A stretch of 64,000 bases of DNA, taken from contig NC_092575.1 of assembly GCF_037975245.1 (NCBI RefSeq), positions 3,990,501-4,054,500 on the forward strand, given 5' to 3'. Every line of letters begins with the position of its first letter. Position 1 is the stretch's first letter. Positions 12,301 through 27,300 of the stretch are shown piece after piece. The notes under the pieces are model-generated. The model had not been told where the DNA came from. It searched no databases and saw nothing but the letters and a program-made list of their open reading frames with translations. This stretch comes from Apostichopus japonicus. Taxonomy: Eukaryota > Echinodermata > Holothuroidea > Aspidochirotida > Stichopodidae. The translations under genes and the position numbers were made by a program.

Positions 12301-15300
12301 AGTTTGTCCTTACTTGAGAAATATTGCTATCACTTCTATCATTAAACTGTGAAGCCCAATTTTTTTGGTGCAAACTTGATTGTGGTAAAAATGACAGACA
12401 ATGAAAAGTTTGGTGAGAGGGCCTGTTTCCACCCCACCATCCACTTTAGCCCCTTCTACCTGGCACTCCATTCATGACACAATAGCCTTTGTCAAACAAT
12501 GTCTGACGTTTTCAAACTTTAATGTAGAATGACACTACAAAACGTATCGCTACTATCTTGTACACTGGAACTGTAATTGTTGTATTAAGATGACATCATG
12601 TAATACTTGTTACTTAGAGTTACAAATGTTTGATATATATCACTGCTCTGATTGAAAAAGTAAATTCTTAAATAAGCCAGCTCTCTATTGTAGACTACAA
12701 AAGGTATTGAGAAATGTTGCCTCAAGTTGATGATACAGATCAGCAATTATGATAAAGCAGCTCCCAAAGGGTTCATGTTACACAGATAATGGGTTTAATT
12801 ACACAGTGGGATGACTACAGTCATCTCTCTCATAGAGCGATGCCTAATGAGCTAAATGCCAGAGTTGTGGAATGTTATAAATCACTCCCAAGATTGAATG
12901 ATTAAAAAAACATGAATCTTGAGTACTTGGTACATTAAACCAAGATATATCAATTGGAGAGCTCTACATTAAATAAGCCTTTATCTTGCAGAGTATCATT
13001 TCAGATTTTACAGGCTAAACAATGAAACTTCAATATGGGTCCATTATAGACAAGTACCACAGGGGCCATTTACATAGGCTGGAGTTTCATTAATTAGCAT
13101 CAGAGTATCATTTTACTTGGGCTGATATCCACTTGTAATGAAGCTTCAAATGATTCTTGTACAGAAAAGTATTACAGGGACCTTTCACCTAGACTGGAGT
13201 ATCATTAATGTATCATAATATCCAGAGTAATATTTTACTTGGGCTGACCATCAAGCTCGCAAAGACGCTTTAATAAATTAATAACTTATAATGAACGTAC
13301 CTAGGGTATCAAATTTGCTAAGGTTCTATAATATATGGCTTTGGTTATTTAACCATACGTTTGAGGGTACAGGGGAGGGCATTACCATCCACTAATTTGT
13401 CATTGATTCTTGAAGGTCATTTACAAGCCCTGATATTAAAAATGCAAATTTATTTAAGTAGTATCAAATTCCTTATTTTGAAGTTAAAGGAGCTCCCCCC
13501 CCCCGGATGACACATCTAGGTCAAAGTTTTCTTCACAGCATTTGTTAGTGTTGGATCCATGGATAAAGTGTCTGATACATGTATTTTAACTTTTAACTTC
13601 TGAATGTATCACAGATGATGTCCCATTAAACTGTATACAGTATTCATGTACTGGGAGCAACATGATATTTTGACCAATGTCTTTTCTCTTTCAGGCTTTA
13701 TCAAAATCGTTCGCAGGCCAACTGTGGCGTGCGGGGCCATCTTATTGAGAACCCCTGCGACAGCAGACAGAGAAATGCTCACCGCAGAGTTTACTCCGGA
13801 CACACATATATACTGTACCACAGGAATTGTAAGAACTGATCAAACATCATCATTATCACACAGAGAATGAGACAATCGCTAACTTTTTAACTGAATCCTT
13901 GTGAGTTATTACTTAGCTCCTTGAGTGCAAATTAGCCCATGTACATAGTGAAGATTTGATGAAGGCTGTTATCAATCTCTACCATGAAGTTAAATGTAAA
14001 CCAATGTCTCTGAGTGCCAAGCTACAAAACGAAGAGACACTTTCAAAACTACAGTAGAGAGCAAAATCATGTTTCTGAACTTCTACTTCTAACTTACAGA
14101 ACTACTTACAGAAAAACTGTTCATTAATTTAAATTAATTTGGGCCACTAATTAATTGCAAAGTTATTTTCTTTTCTTTCTCTTTTTTTGGTGCCCATTTC
14201 TGCAGATGGAACAAACAACCTCTAAAGTAGAGATGAAAAAAAAAGCAACCAAAAAAAAAAAACGACTGATCTGTGCTGATTGCTGAACAAGATGTTACGA
14301 ATAACAAACAAAAACCGGCAGTCTGTCATTGGGGGCATCCAATTGTTAAAACCTGGTTTAATTACTTGTTGGATGGAAGTAAATTGAAAGAAGAGACACA
14401 TGTTCCTGAATTTGCAACCAATTTACTTAACCTGGAATGGGAAACCAAACAGTAAAACAGAAACAATTAGACCAGAGTGAAGGAAACTCGGACAGTTTAA
14501 CTTGTATTTAAGGTTTCCACAAGAAACTGTCATCGGAAAATACGTCTGCATCTTCTGGCCTCAGAAATGTGAGCAGGCTCTTGAAGTGCTAGAAATTTGT
14601 CAAAACAGCTGTTAAAAAAAAATTGTCAATTTTCCTATTTTTTGCAAAGTTCTCAGATCTATATTCCTCTGAACAGTCTGAACAATTCCTACCGGACATA
14701 ATGGAGGCACGACTAGGTGAACATGCCCCTTTCGATGGTGCATGTTTCAAAATTTCCAACTCGTTCAAGAGCAAGGAATCAAATGGAGACTTTTGCCAGA
14801 AATTTGAGGCCAAGTGCTGAGTCAATAGTCCAGTTGATATTTGTGAAAATTAAAGTTACACCGTTTAAGTTTGAATTGAATAACATACTAGGGTATAGTT
14901 TAAGTCTTCAAATTTTGTGTAGTACTTTTGAGGACTCTGAACGGCTTAATTAATGAGGAGAAATATTTTCATTGCATCTGTAGAGTGGTAGAAGACTGAG
15001 TGAGACAATTCAAATTAAAGCTACTGTATAAGCCACCATCTGGAGGTATCACACAGATTGGTCGAACAAAAGGAAATATCCTGGGAAAAATTATGTTATG
15101 AATTTGCAGTTTACACGAATGAAAACACACAATTAGGGGTTAACTTCAAAGTTTTGCACCAATGAAAAGATACAGTATTATCAAATAAATATGTAGGAAA
15201 CAAATATGTATTTTTGCACATGTATGTAATGTGTAGCTCATACCTCTCCATGGTTGTTACCACATATATGATAAACCTCTTTAGTAACTGAAAGGTAATA

Positions 15301-18300
15301 TCCCGTCATGTGTGAAATTAACTTGAATGACTGCTCTTGGGTGACACAAAGTTATGACCATGCAAAACGTAGCATTAATACAGTATGCAACCTCCATGAC
15401 TAAATGACTTCAGAATCAGTCTCCTGCGAATGAAGGCAATGATTTCTAGCTGGCTGCACTGGTTCGGGAATCACTGGTCTACACCATGACCAGCAGCATG
15501 GTGTAAGCACCACCACCACCAAGACCCTCTCAAATTGCACAGCGTTAAAGCCAGTGACGTAGCAAGGAGTGACAGGGCCCCCGGCACAGCACTAGAGATG
15601 ACACCCCGAAGGAAAGCCCCAGCCATGGCTTCGGGCTTGGTTGGGCAATCTGTGATATTGGCACCTTTTAACACCCTGCTCAATATGGCTCTCCCATGTC
15701 CAAAGAGTGCGTGGGACCTGTTATACCAGTGGCGTCTTGGTAGGCTAGGAGGGTGCGTTTGTGTAGTAGGAGACAGGTAAGAGAGGAGTGAATTAAATAA
15801 CGGACAGCAATTTAATGTCTATACTAGCTGTCTTGTCGACCTGTTGCTGGCTCCAGTGGCTGAATTGGTGTGGTTTTTTTGGGGTGGGGGGCTCCTTGAC
15901 ACCAGGCCCCAATGCGGCCCAGGTCCTGGGCGTTTGGACCAGCCTTGTTATGCTACTGATGAAAGCAATTATTCTCAATTTGTATTTGGCAATTGCCCTG
16001 AATCTAGAGTATAACTCAAATACCATTGAAACTGAACAAATGTAACACCCTCTGAGCTTACACTGACCAAATACGTATACATTAAATTAGCCAGCAAAGT
16101 TGATCATCCTCATCATCCCATTAACAGTTGAGAAGTCTGCAATCTATTATCCATGGATATACGTTCTGCAGAATATCGTCATGAGAACTTGCGACATTTG
16201 ATTAATTGCATCCTTTTCTGTTGCTCAGACAGTCAGACAGACAGACAGACAGACTTGTAAGTGCAACTTCAACCCCCCCCCCAAAAAAAAAAAAAAAAAA
16301 AAAATCTTCTTTTGACTGTGTACTCACATTTTATAGTAAAACACCTCTGATTCTTTGTTGTTTACAGCTGCCCCCATTAAATGGTTGTCTATAACATCCA
16401 GTACATCTTGGCAAATATCTGTAAGTTCTTTTTCCACCTGAAATTCACAACAAAAAAACATCAATAGGAATTTATGATAGACAGCAAAATTAAGAAACAC
16501 GTCTCCACAAAAAGAAAGATAAAAAAAAAATTCACACACAATAGTGATAAAACAAGTGCTCCTTCACAAATTCTATCACCCCCACACCAACCCCCCCCCC
16601 CCTCTGCTTTGCTCAACTTTGGTAAAGTCATTGTACATGTATTGATGACACAGACATGTAGGGCAATGCTCCATGCAGCATATTATGAAACACAATAAAA
16701 GTAAGGTTGCATAAACACAAGGACTATACTGTTAACTTCATTCTGTTGTCAATTAATGGAGAACTTTCAGATAACCCCCCTTCCGCCCTTGCCCCCACCC
16801 ATTACCCCCTTCCAAAGTTTGGAGTTTCGTCCACTTCCCACTCTTGTTTAATGTTCACGATGAGCAAGAGAAAAAATTACAACTACTGTAGCATACACTT
16901 TGACTTCAAATGTGTCTTGTATTTTTAAATAAAATAAACAGTTCATTTCACGGAGCTACAGATACTGTACTCAAGCCTTCAAAGCCTCAAGGATGCAAGC
17001 AAATGAGTGAAGTGAAGCAGTAAATTGGAAAAAGACAAACTAGAATATCTGATATTGTATGTAAGTTGTACATACTGTATTGTATATATATATGTATTCT
17101 GAACAGGCACATGTACTGACTGACATACGATACGTATCATACCCGGCTTTGTAACATCGTAAAAACTGGCAACATTGCCATCTTCTAAACCTGGGTAATG
17201 CTACACTCTGAGCAGGGATGTATTCAAGTGAGATAGACATACAGTACTACAGTGGTAAAGTTTTGTACACACAAGAAATCAACAACAAGAAATCAATGAT
17301 GTCACTTCCCCGTTGGCTCGCGTTGAACAAAATGTAAATTTGAACTGAAGAATGAACGACTTTTACCAGCATTCTGCCAATCTGGGCCTCATAACCTGCT
17401 TTAAGTTTAGCAGACGACATATTGTGTCATAAGTGTAAGACAGCCGATTAGGGTACTATTTAGGGCTTAACAGTGCAACAAAAAATGGTGTACTTGTTGG
17501 CAACAACCTACGTACTGTAACTCTGAAGAGTATCTCTTTGGTTGGATATATCTTTTTCTATACTCAGAGAGAGACTCATTTCCATATTCTAACACAGAAT
17601 TCTGCCTACCTAGAACCCCAACACAATGTTTTTAACATTGCAAGTGGCTGTTTTCATTTTTTTATTTTGTCTCTCTCTGCTAATTCCTTTTTCTATTTCT
17701 CACTTTGAGGTTTGATTATGATGTTTTTCTGGCAACATGTGATAACAGTTTTTTGGATGGTTCAAGTGCTTCAAACTGCTTACCACATCCTCCAACATTT
17801 ACGGTGACAGAGAAAGACACACTAAAGAGGTATAGCCTCCCGTGACCCAACGATCATGCTGTAATTGTAGTGGGAGCAATTTGAGCGCAGAGCACCAGGA
17901 TATCAAATTATGGCAACTTTGGTTGGTATTGCAACATGAACAATGTGGATGCTATGATTGCACAATACAGGTGAGTTAATTGCCCTGTACTAGCTCAGTG
18001 CATGGTTGAGGAGTGACAGGTAAAAGAGGTGGTGTTAAGGCAACTTGGGACGGTAATTTAGTCCAAACAGTAAACTTGGTTTTCCTTCAGACAATTCTGG
18101 ACATTTCCAACCTGCAGAAGTGCTTGCCCAACAACTGAGAATATAATGACAGGTATAAATTGGGTGATTTTACAGCAAAGAAACCATCTAAAAAATCCCT
18201 CAGAAAAACTGGAGAGTAAACTTGGTTCTCCAATAATAATTCCAAATGCTCATTCAAGGGCACTTATTCTTTTTTAAAACAATCGATGGTTCCTCAAAAA

Positions 18301-21300
18301 TACTGTTGGTTGTCAAGACAACAGAAAGACTGTCTCAGCTAGATCACTGGAGGACCTAGAACTTCATCAGACCGAACATCGTGAAAGTCCTACCGTAGTT
18401 CATACTTTTAGATTTCTGTGTGAAAGCTAGAACGACCCAAACAAACCATACAGGATAAACTTGTACAATGGCAAAACCATGAATATCGAAACAATAGATG
18501 ATGCAATTTGTTACCAGAGATCAATTGATGTGTGTGCTAGATTGAATCCACCACTTCCATACTTTTTACACACAGATGATGAAACCAATGCAAGTACATG
18601 CTGGTTACAGCATAATCACTTGAATTTACAGATCGTTAAGGAATTATTTCTTGATACCTTAATTAAACAAAATTGCATTTTTGCTACAATTATATTCTCC
18701 TGTGCTGGTGTGGTGATTGTGAGAATTTGAGGAAAGAGCTACAATAAACAAGAGCCCAAGGGCACTGTGGTTCCTTGCTTGGGGTATATGACAATACACA
18801 TAATATTATCAAGCAAGATTGGGCTGAAATAGTCCAAGTAATTGTGGTCCTACATGTTCCCATAAAGTAACCAACACCATAGCCAACACTTTCGTGATAA
18901 AAAAAAATCAACCTTGTCACACCTTGGCACTAGGAGTTATTGCATTAAATGTGTGAAAATTAACTTTGACCTCAAATAACTTCGCACACGAAGGTCAAAT
19001 GGGGGTCAACCCATTGACATTTATGATCAGAAGTTTCCTTTGACATCTGAAAATAGCATCGAAACTGTAAAAATCCCCAAAACACGGAAAGGTCACCAGA
19101 GGTCAAATTGAGGTCAAGGGTCACCCAGATGCGGGTCAACAATTGGATTACATTGAGGCAACTCCCAACCCTAACAGACATTTTGTTCTCAAGTTATTGC
19201 AAAAATACTAGTTTTTTATCATTAATTGACCTTTGGTGACCTTGTATCACATAACCGTTAAGTTTGAAAATGCTCCCCTATACCATTTGCAACTACTCCA
19301 AAAATATTAACCTTGTCACACCTTGGAACTGGGAGTTATTGCATTAAATGTCTGAAAATTAACTTTGACCTCATATAACTTCGCACACGAAGGTCACACG
19401 GGGGTCAACCCATTGACATTTATGATCAGAAGTTACCTTTGACATCTGAAAATAGCATCAAAACTGTAAAAATCCACAAAACACTAAAAAGGTCACCAGA
19501 GGTCAAATTGAGGTCAAGGGTCACCCAGATGTGGGTCGACAATTGGATTACATTGAAGCAACTCCCAACCCTAACGGACAATTTGTTCTCAAGTTATCGC
19601 AAAAAATACTAGTTTTTTATCATTAATTGACCTTTGGTGACCTCGGATCACATGACCGTTAAGTTTGAAAATATTCCCCTATACCATTTGCAACTTGTCT
19701 CAAAATATCAACTGTGTAACACCTTGGCACTGGGAGTTATTACACTAAATGTCTGAAAATTAACTTTGACCTCATATATAGTTAACATACAAAGGTCACC
19801 TTGGGTCAACTTATTGACATTTTTTATTGATGAGACCTAAATTAGAGCATCAAACTATAAAAATTCAAACAATTTTTTCTTTGCCCATTTTCTACCCCCA
19901 AAATACTAGTTTTTTGACATTAATTGACCTTTGGTGACCTCGGATCACATGACCGTTAAGTTTGAAAATATTCCCCTATACCATTTGCAACTTGTCCAAA
20001 AATATCAACCATGTCACACCTTGGAACTGGGAGTTGTTGCATTAAATGTCTGAAAATTAACTTTGACCTTGTATAACTTCGCACACGAAGGTTACACGGG
20101 TGTCAACCAATTGACATTTTTGATCGGAAGGTACCTTTGATATCCAAATCTAGCATCAAAACCAAACATTTTCTTTTTTGCTCGTTTCCTCCCAAAATAA
20201 GCACATTTTTTCTAATGTGACCTTTGACCTTGGTTTCAGATGTAGTTTAATCTCCTGATTCCAAAAAACAAAACGAAAAGTCTGTACAACCATCCTAACT
20301 CCGACCGAAAAACTTTGACCCCATATAACTTCGCACATAAAGGTCACACGGGGTCAACCTATTGACATTTATGATCAGAAGGTACCTTTGACATCTGAAA
20401 ATAGCATTGAAACTGTAAAAATCCCAAAAACACGAAAAGGTCACCAGAGGTCAAATTGAGGTCAAGGGTCACCCAGATGCGGGTCGACAATTGGATTACA
20501 TTGAGGCAACTCCCAACCCTAACGGACATTTCGTTCTCAAGTTATTGCAAAAATACTAGTTTTTTATCATTAATTGACCTTTGGTGACCTCGGATCATAT
20601 GACCGTTAAGTTTGAAAATGCTCCCCTAACCAGTTCACAACTTGTCCCAAAATATCAATCTTGTCGCACATTGGCACTGGGAGTTATTGCAGTTTTAATA
20701 TTTTCAGTTTTTGGACCATAACTGACCTTTGGTGACCTTTGTGGGCACCAAAAACAATAGGGCACACCTTCTCCATATGGCGGATCTATAGTCCAAGTTT
20801 GGCCTCAATCCAACATTCCCTTATTGAGATAGAGCGTACCCAAGCAAGTGTCACAGATGCACACACACACATACATACATACATACATACACACATACAT
20901 ACATACATACACACACACATACGCCAACCTGACTGCATAGGTTCCTTTTGCTAAAGCAAGGAACCAAAAATTGGCAATTTTGACCTTTAGAAGTTAAAAT
21001 GTCAGTGCAACCCAACCATGTTGGGTGAAAAAGTTTTGAAAAGAGCATGAAATTTTTGGTGGCTACACTAGACAAAAATACATGCTTGACTGTCAAATTT
21101 GTAAAGAAACTGTTGTCTCCTGATTAAGACATTAACACAGGCATGTAACCTTTTTCCTCAAGTAAAAAAATATGAGCTAAAACTAGTTTTCTCTCAGTAG
21201 TGTTACCTCAGGGTTATGTTTACATTTTCATCCGCATTGTTCACCTATGGGTATTATGCACAACACTAAACCTCCATCACAACTATGAAATTTCACAGAA

Positions 21301-24300
21301 AGATACGAGTCACCAATTGTTGGGGGCGGTATTATAATTTAACCACTAAACAGATGCCCATTAAACTTTGCCTTTAATGATAACGGTGAGCAATATGTAC
21401 AGGTATATGACACGTTTACAAACGGTTCGTGGCATTATTAAACACAAATTACCAATGGTAATGACATGATTACCTTCTTGTGACCTTCTTCTTTGACAGG
21501 TTTCACCAATTGTCACATGAAATATCGGCTTGAATTTCATCCTTTGTTGACGCCCAATTTTCTTGGGTTTGATATTGAAAGTTAACAAACCCATTTTGGA
21601 TGGTGACAATAGATGAAATTAATTTGGCCTGAACGCAGAAATTGCTGACATCACCATCGTTAGTGCCAAATGTAAACATGCTTTTACACGTAAATTGTAA
21701 ACTTAGAAGGTAAATCTGTACGTCTTCTGAAGCTTGACAGGATTAGTGCAAATGTTTCTACAAGACAGGTGCAAGAGGCATGAAGTATATAGAGTACACA
21801 CTAGTCATTCTTAGATATATTCAGACCAAACAGATCTCTTTCCCCTGTATGCCAAAACCGCTTACTAGACCTCGTGAGTGGTCAATTCAAAATGGGCAAG
21901 ATGAGTTGGAAGTACAAAGAGTAATGGTGGTGGCAGTGCTGGGGTGGGGGAACAAAGTGTAACTAATGTGTGGAAATAAGTACAAGATAAAATTAAAACC
22001 TGTGAAAGGGCAAAGAAAAACACCCAACAGACTGAGTATTTCTACCCGAGTCCAGCCCCTTTTATCATTCTTCAGAGGGAAGCTTACGCACCTCTTCTCT
22101 GTAAGCTACGATCCTCGGGAGATCTTCCGTTTCGCCTTTGGTCTCTGCCTTACTCTCCATGTTGGTGATGATCCTCCACGAGGCCCTACGAGCACCGATG
22201 ACATTCTTGTACGCTACAGATAAGAGATTTCTTTCTTCTATAGTTAAGTCGATGTCCAAACACGCAACCTTCTTCATGGCCTGGACCATCTCTGTCGAAA
22301 GGAAATAAAAAAAGAATGGAAACGTGTGAGCTAGTTTACACTCGACACGTGGCTATGGTGAATGTACTTTTCAGTACAGTAGGTATGTACTGTATAAAGT
22401 CAGATTGACTAAATATCTCAAGTTGTGTAACTTTACATTTATGAGATACATTATGAGAGCATTGTGGTCAAGTGGTTAAGGCAGTGGACTTGTGATCTAA
22501 GGCTTGCAGGTTCGAGTCCTGGACAGATCATTACGTTGTGTCCTTGGGCGAGACACTTTATCTCTATTGCCTCTCTTCATGCACCCAGGTGTATAAATGG
22601 AGAGGGGACCTGTGAGATAAACTGTCAGCTGGGCGCTATTTAGTTGCTGCCATGTGGACTTTGTAGTGTTGTAGTGTTGGATTGCTATTTTGCTTCACAC
22701 TGACCGATCCATGTTATAAATTACGCCTCAATCTAAACTGAGAGACTGTAGTACGCAGTGGTTACCACCAGTGAAAACACAGTTTCGTTATATACTTGTT
22801 TTTTATTGTGATTGACTTGTTTTGTTAAGTGGAGCAGCTACTTCTTGTTTCCGATTTGGCGCTATATTAATCCACTGTATTATTATCATTATTGTTATTG
22901 TACTTAACTTTAAACATATAATATGCAGTTAGATTTTTGGTCCCAAAATGGGTAAAGGTCAAGTTTTTAACTGTTTCGTTTTTGCAAACTGTTGAATTCA
23001 TGCCTAAATTTGCTAGTGGCACTTGGTGAACAAAATGGGACATAAATATTGTCAGGTAGAAAATCCTTTCCTTGCATGGTCAAGTATAGTAATACTGTAC
23101 TCATAGGAGCAAGTCCTGTACATAAATTTGTACTGCCTTTCCGCTTGTTATTAAGTTGGGATGAAGCAACATTTGGCTAGAAGTACAACCGATATCTATA
23201 GATGAGCAGGTATATGCATCAAGCAAATTTTCCATTGCTCTTAGCTGTGGACACTTTACATCGACAGTATAGAACAGGAAATTGACAGCTTATAGAAGTC
23301 ACTAGTAATTTATTTGATGCAATATGGATGCACTGTATATATGTATATACAAAAACTTGAGCACACAGACTTAGGCCTACTGATCATGGTTGCTGATTAT
23401 AAGCTACCAGCATTGACAAGCATATATTTACATTAATTTTTAGCAAATAGCCATTGTCTGTTTTTTGGGGGGAATTTGGACAGACCACAATGATCAACCG
23501 CAATGTAACAGTTTTAGTGGAGGAAGGAGGTTGGGTTAGGATACTGGGCGTGAGGTTGCTGATTATAAGCTACCAGCATTGACAAGCATACATTTACTTT
23601 AATTTATAGCACATAGCCATTGTCTGGTGTTTGTTTTGTGAATTTGAGACAGACCACACTGATAAACTGCAATGTAACAGTTTTAGTGGAGGAAGGAGGT
23701 TGGGTTAGGATACTGGGGTGAGGATACAGCTGTGGGGTGCCATAGGGCAGGAATAAAGATTACCATCTTGATCCCATGCCTGTCTCTTACTCGAGAACAG
23801 ATCACATTAGCTGTGTAATTTGTGTACATACATGACAATTATAAGTAGTTGAATAGCAGAGCTCTATACGTACAGCACACAGCACAGTTCACTGAATGTT
23901 TATATATACTGTAGCCTCAGCACAATCATAAGATTTTTCACAAAATGCTGCCCAAACCTCAAATAAACACTGAAAATCAAAGGAAATGTCTCTCCAATGC
24001 ACCATGTAAATGTGGAACGACAAAACAAGAAAAGTACAAGAGAGACAGTTGAATAAAACGAACTATAGAACGAGACAACTAAAGTATTATCTAAGCTGAA
24101 CAAGGTTGCACCCTTCATCCCAAAACAATGCACTCACAAAATATCTGCTGTATTTCAAGTGTATCTCTTTGATTGCAGTACTAAGTGCTTTAAAATTAAG
24201 CACTGAAAGAATTAACACGGCTCTAAATAGACTGTTAAACCGTGTGAGCATGCACAGCAATGAATGCGTCCATAAATCTAACAGCACTCTATAGTCTCCA

Positions 24301-27300
24301 TGTAGTACCGCTGGCAACCTACTTTTGAATCACATGATGATAGTGTCTGTAAACATTATCTCGAGATCTGAACATTAGCCTCAATGCCCATAAGCAATAT
24401 CCAAGGCAAAAAAAGAAAAAAATGAGAAGACGAAAAAAAAAAAAAAACTTTCATTGGGAGGAACCCAAATGGGTAATTATGTTAACATACTGTACAAGTA
24501 GTTCTCATGCATGCCAGCAACAAACGGTTGTGTGCATTAATTCAAGCTTATAAAAAATTCTCAAAAGCCTTCTGTACACAATGGAGGCCAGAACATATTA
24601 TAAGGTTGATACAGTTTATTTACAGTAAGATGCATTCCGTAAGCTTGCATTTTCTCGTTCATTTATCATAGTCGTCACGACAACTGTCATCTGAGATTGG
24701 GCGAGTGAAAGCAAATAAAGTACCATCAATTCTAACTACAGTATACAAATTTCTCTGTTGATCCCTCCCCCCCCCCCCCCATCCCTCTCCCATCTCCCAC
24801 TACAGCAACCCAACATTCCAAGAATGCATTGTCAATCAATAGGTACAAGGATCCTGGATATTACCAACAAAGGAGCGAGAGGGGGGAGGGGAGGGAGAGG
24901 GGAGATGGGGATGAGGAGCACCATATCAACCAATTTCTAAGTACTGGATAGATACACTGTACATGGAAATTTTGCATGTTATGTTCAGCATTCCAGAGGC
25001 AGGTATGTTAGAGAGAGAGGATACTGTATGTTGCATAATAGTAAAGCACTTGCTTTTGTAGTGTATTGTCTATCTATCTAATTATCATTTTAATTGCCTA
25101 AATAGTATTATCTAATTGCCTATCATTTTTCTTCTAATTCCCAACTTACTTATTTGACAAAGATACTCTACTGAAAGAGACACGTCTTCAAACCCACAAT
25201 ATGGGCGGGGCAACACCCACAGTCCTTCATTTTAATCCTGAATCTTCCATTCATGTAGTAGAGAAGAAGAGTTAAGTATTTACTTTCAATTGATTTTCTT
25301 TTATGAAAGTACGTATTCATGATAAATTTCTCATGATAGTAGATCAATGATAAATTTCTTATCATCTGGTAATTAAAAAATAATCAATTTGTTATTATCG
25401 GCATTAATGATAAATCTCTTAATAATAGGTATTTAATGATACATATCTTTCAATGTATAATTTATGTTTTTTTGTATTCTCAGTACTCAACACAATAAAA
25501 ACTATGTACTGATAACTGATAGTACAATGGTACATGACTGCATACACATACTACAGATCTAAAGATGCATGATATACAGTACTGTGCAGATCTTTACTCA
25601 CTGAAAGTAAAATACTTTGCTAACTATCTAGAGCTCCTCCACAATCAAGATTTATCAAGCACTTGGTGAGTATCTATCTGTCATTTGTTGCATACTATGC
25701 ATGTAATCATCATATCACATGTTACTATGTATGTGATGTTAATAAATCTTACATCATCCTTATACGTGAAACACCCTATTTTCCCCGCCTCTTCTGTTTC
25801 CACGTATTCACAGCTGACGTCATCACCGCCCTTACATAATAATAGAGGCGCCCTGAGGCCCTCCGGTATACCCCTAGATATTTGAGAAAAGTGCGAAACA
25901 AACAAATCGGCACAATTTACTGTAATACTGTTGCCAAATTTAACACACACTTCTGAAAGCCTTGGCAAGGAATATATGATCTATGCTGTGATAACAACTT
26001 TTGCCCTCAGCTTTAAAAATAATGGAATGTCCCATGGGGGCACAATCTAAATTTGTCATCAATTATCAGATGTTTTAAAAGTCCTGGTCATATTATTTAA
26101 CAGTACAGTTGCTGATCTACCAGCACAGTTCTGCAACAGAATGTACCTTTATCTACCTGTTAGTTTAGGATGGAAAGAGAATATGACAGATTTAAGTCCA
26201 TCTTAAAAGTTTAATCAGATGCACTTTACAGTATATATATATATACATCCCAGATAGCATAAGATCAGTACTGTTAAAACCATCTTCAAACCACTGATGT
26301 CACAATTGACAGCTCATGGAGATATGTAGACCCAGCTGTAGGGAACTGTGACATACGAACAGGCTGGCATACACTTCAGAGCAAAACTCAGTCCTGATGC
26401 AGTGACAATTAGGCCATGAAACATCCAAAAGTAGGTCAAGTGAGTGTGAAATGCTTATCATTTCTCACCAATGTTTATATCAGTTGTTATAGATTGGGTA
26501 GATGGGACAGGGAAAAGACAGTTTAAAGCAAGGAGGTGGAAAAAGAATAGTGAGGTAAAACTACTGCACAGGTCATTTTTGTCAAAAAGAATGAAACATT
26601 TATTCTACCAACGGTTTAAATATAGTCCATTGTAGGACAATACTATAACATCTTTGTAATATTAAATTATTAACAAGTTTGTCATTTTTCCATACCTCCC
26701 TTCCCTGGAATTATCTCTTCCCTGGAAATATGTAGCCATTTTTTTTCTCATTTATATTTTGAATCTGGTTTTTTAGTTTTGTACTTGTTTTGACTTTTGA
26801 GCTCTTGTTTTTACCCAATTTCCAATGTATTTTTATGATCAGTGGCTGAATAAATATCTATCTATCCTCTTTAAGTTGCTCTGTTGACTGCCATTCTATA
26901 AAATATATACACTCACAAAAGGAATGTTTGATATTCCGTGGAATAGAAAAAAATTGTACCTGACAATGATCATCAAAAGTATATTTATGTAGCATTACTA
27001 TTTGACCAGCTGTGAAAGGAAGAGATACTTATTTAACAAGCCTCTGAGCTATATTCTTAAGGCATTTTATCACCAACAGCTGAGAGCTAGCAGAACTTCT
27101 TTGTAACCACAGATAGTATCGTAAATTCAACTTTTCACAAAACGCCCGCTCCCACATTATTTGTCTTCACTCTTTAACTAGAACAAGACTAACTATATAT
27201 ATGTCTACCTCAAGGTGATGTTTATTCTTTTCTTAATTCATGCCTTTAAAAGTATGTCATATATATGTCATATGTCATCGGGCCATTTTTCAAATGCAAA

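Larger units (their letters stand above)
11985..16327 (-). other. ywhae intron 3
   Basis: GT-AG intron of 4.3 kb. It contains an imperfect duplication (13049-13252), A-rich tracts near 14235-14265, a hairpin at 15480-15505, a degenerate CAGTGACGTAGC-type element (15552-15958) and simple repeats next to exon 3 (16228-16304). No extra coding exon is supported. Confidence 0.85.
18768..20966. mobile_element. non-autonomous element with internal ~400-bp satellite
   Basis: The block is bounded by TGGTTCCTTGCTT (18768-18780) and its exact inverse (20954-20966). The right terminus also folds on itself (GGTTCCTTTTGC..GCAAGGAACC). Inside, a unit starting ACCTTGTCACACCTTGG recurs at 18911, 19310, 19710 and 20008. 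Periods are 399, 400 and 298 bp; the third unit has an internal deletion and the last is rearranged around 20160-20310. Near the right end is an (ACAT)n tract. No protein is encoded. The superfamily is uncertain because I could not identify a clean target duplication. Confidence 0.7.
16438..22091 (-). other. ywhae intron 2
   Basis: 5.65-kb GT-AG intron. The donor reads GTGCGT rather than GTAAGT. It is occupied centrally by a 2.2-kb repetitive element (18768-20966) with an internal satellite. The rest shows only C-rich tracts near 16590 and 16790. No additional exon is supported. Confidence 0.85.

Noticed and set aside
12194-12475. MITE starting CAGTGGCATAGCC
   Set aside because: The left end looks right, but no matching inverted right end or octamer duplication was found.
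22461-22535. Functional tRNA gene
   Set aside because: A and B boxes are present but the acceptor and anticodon arms do not pair and the head runs straight into a SINE body.
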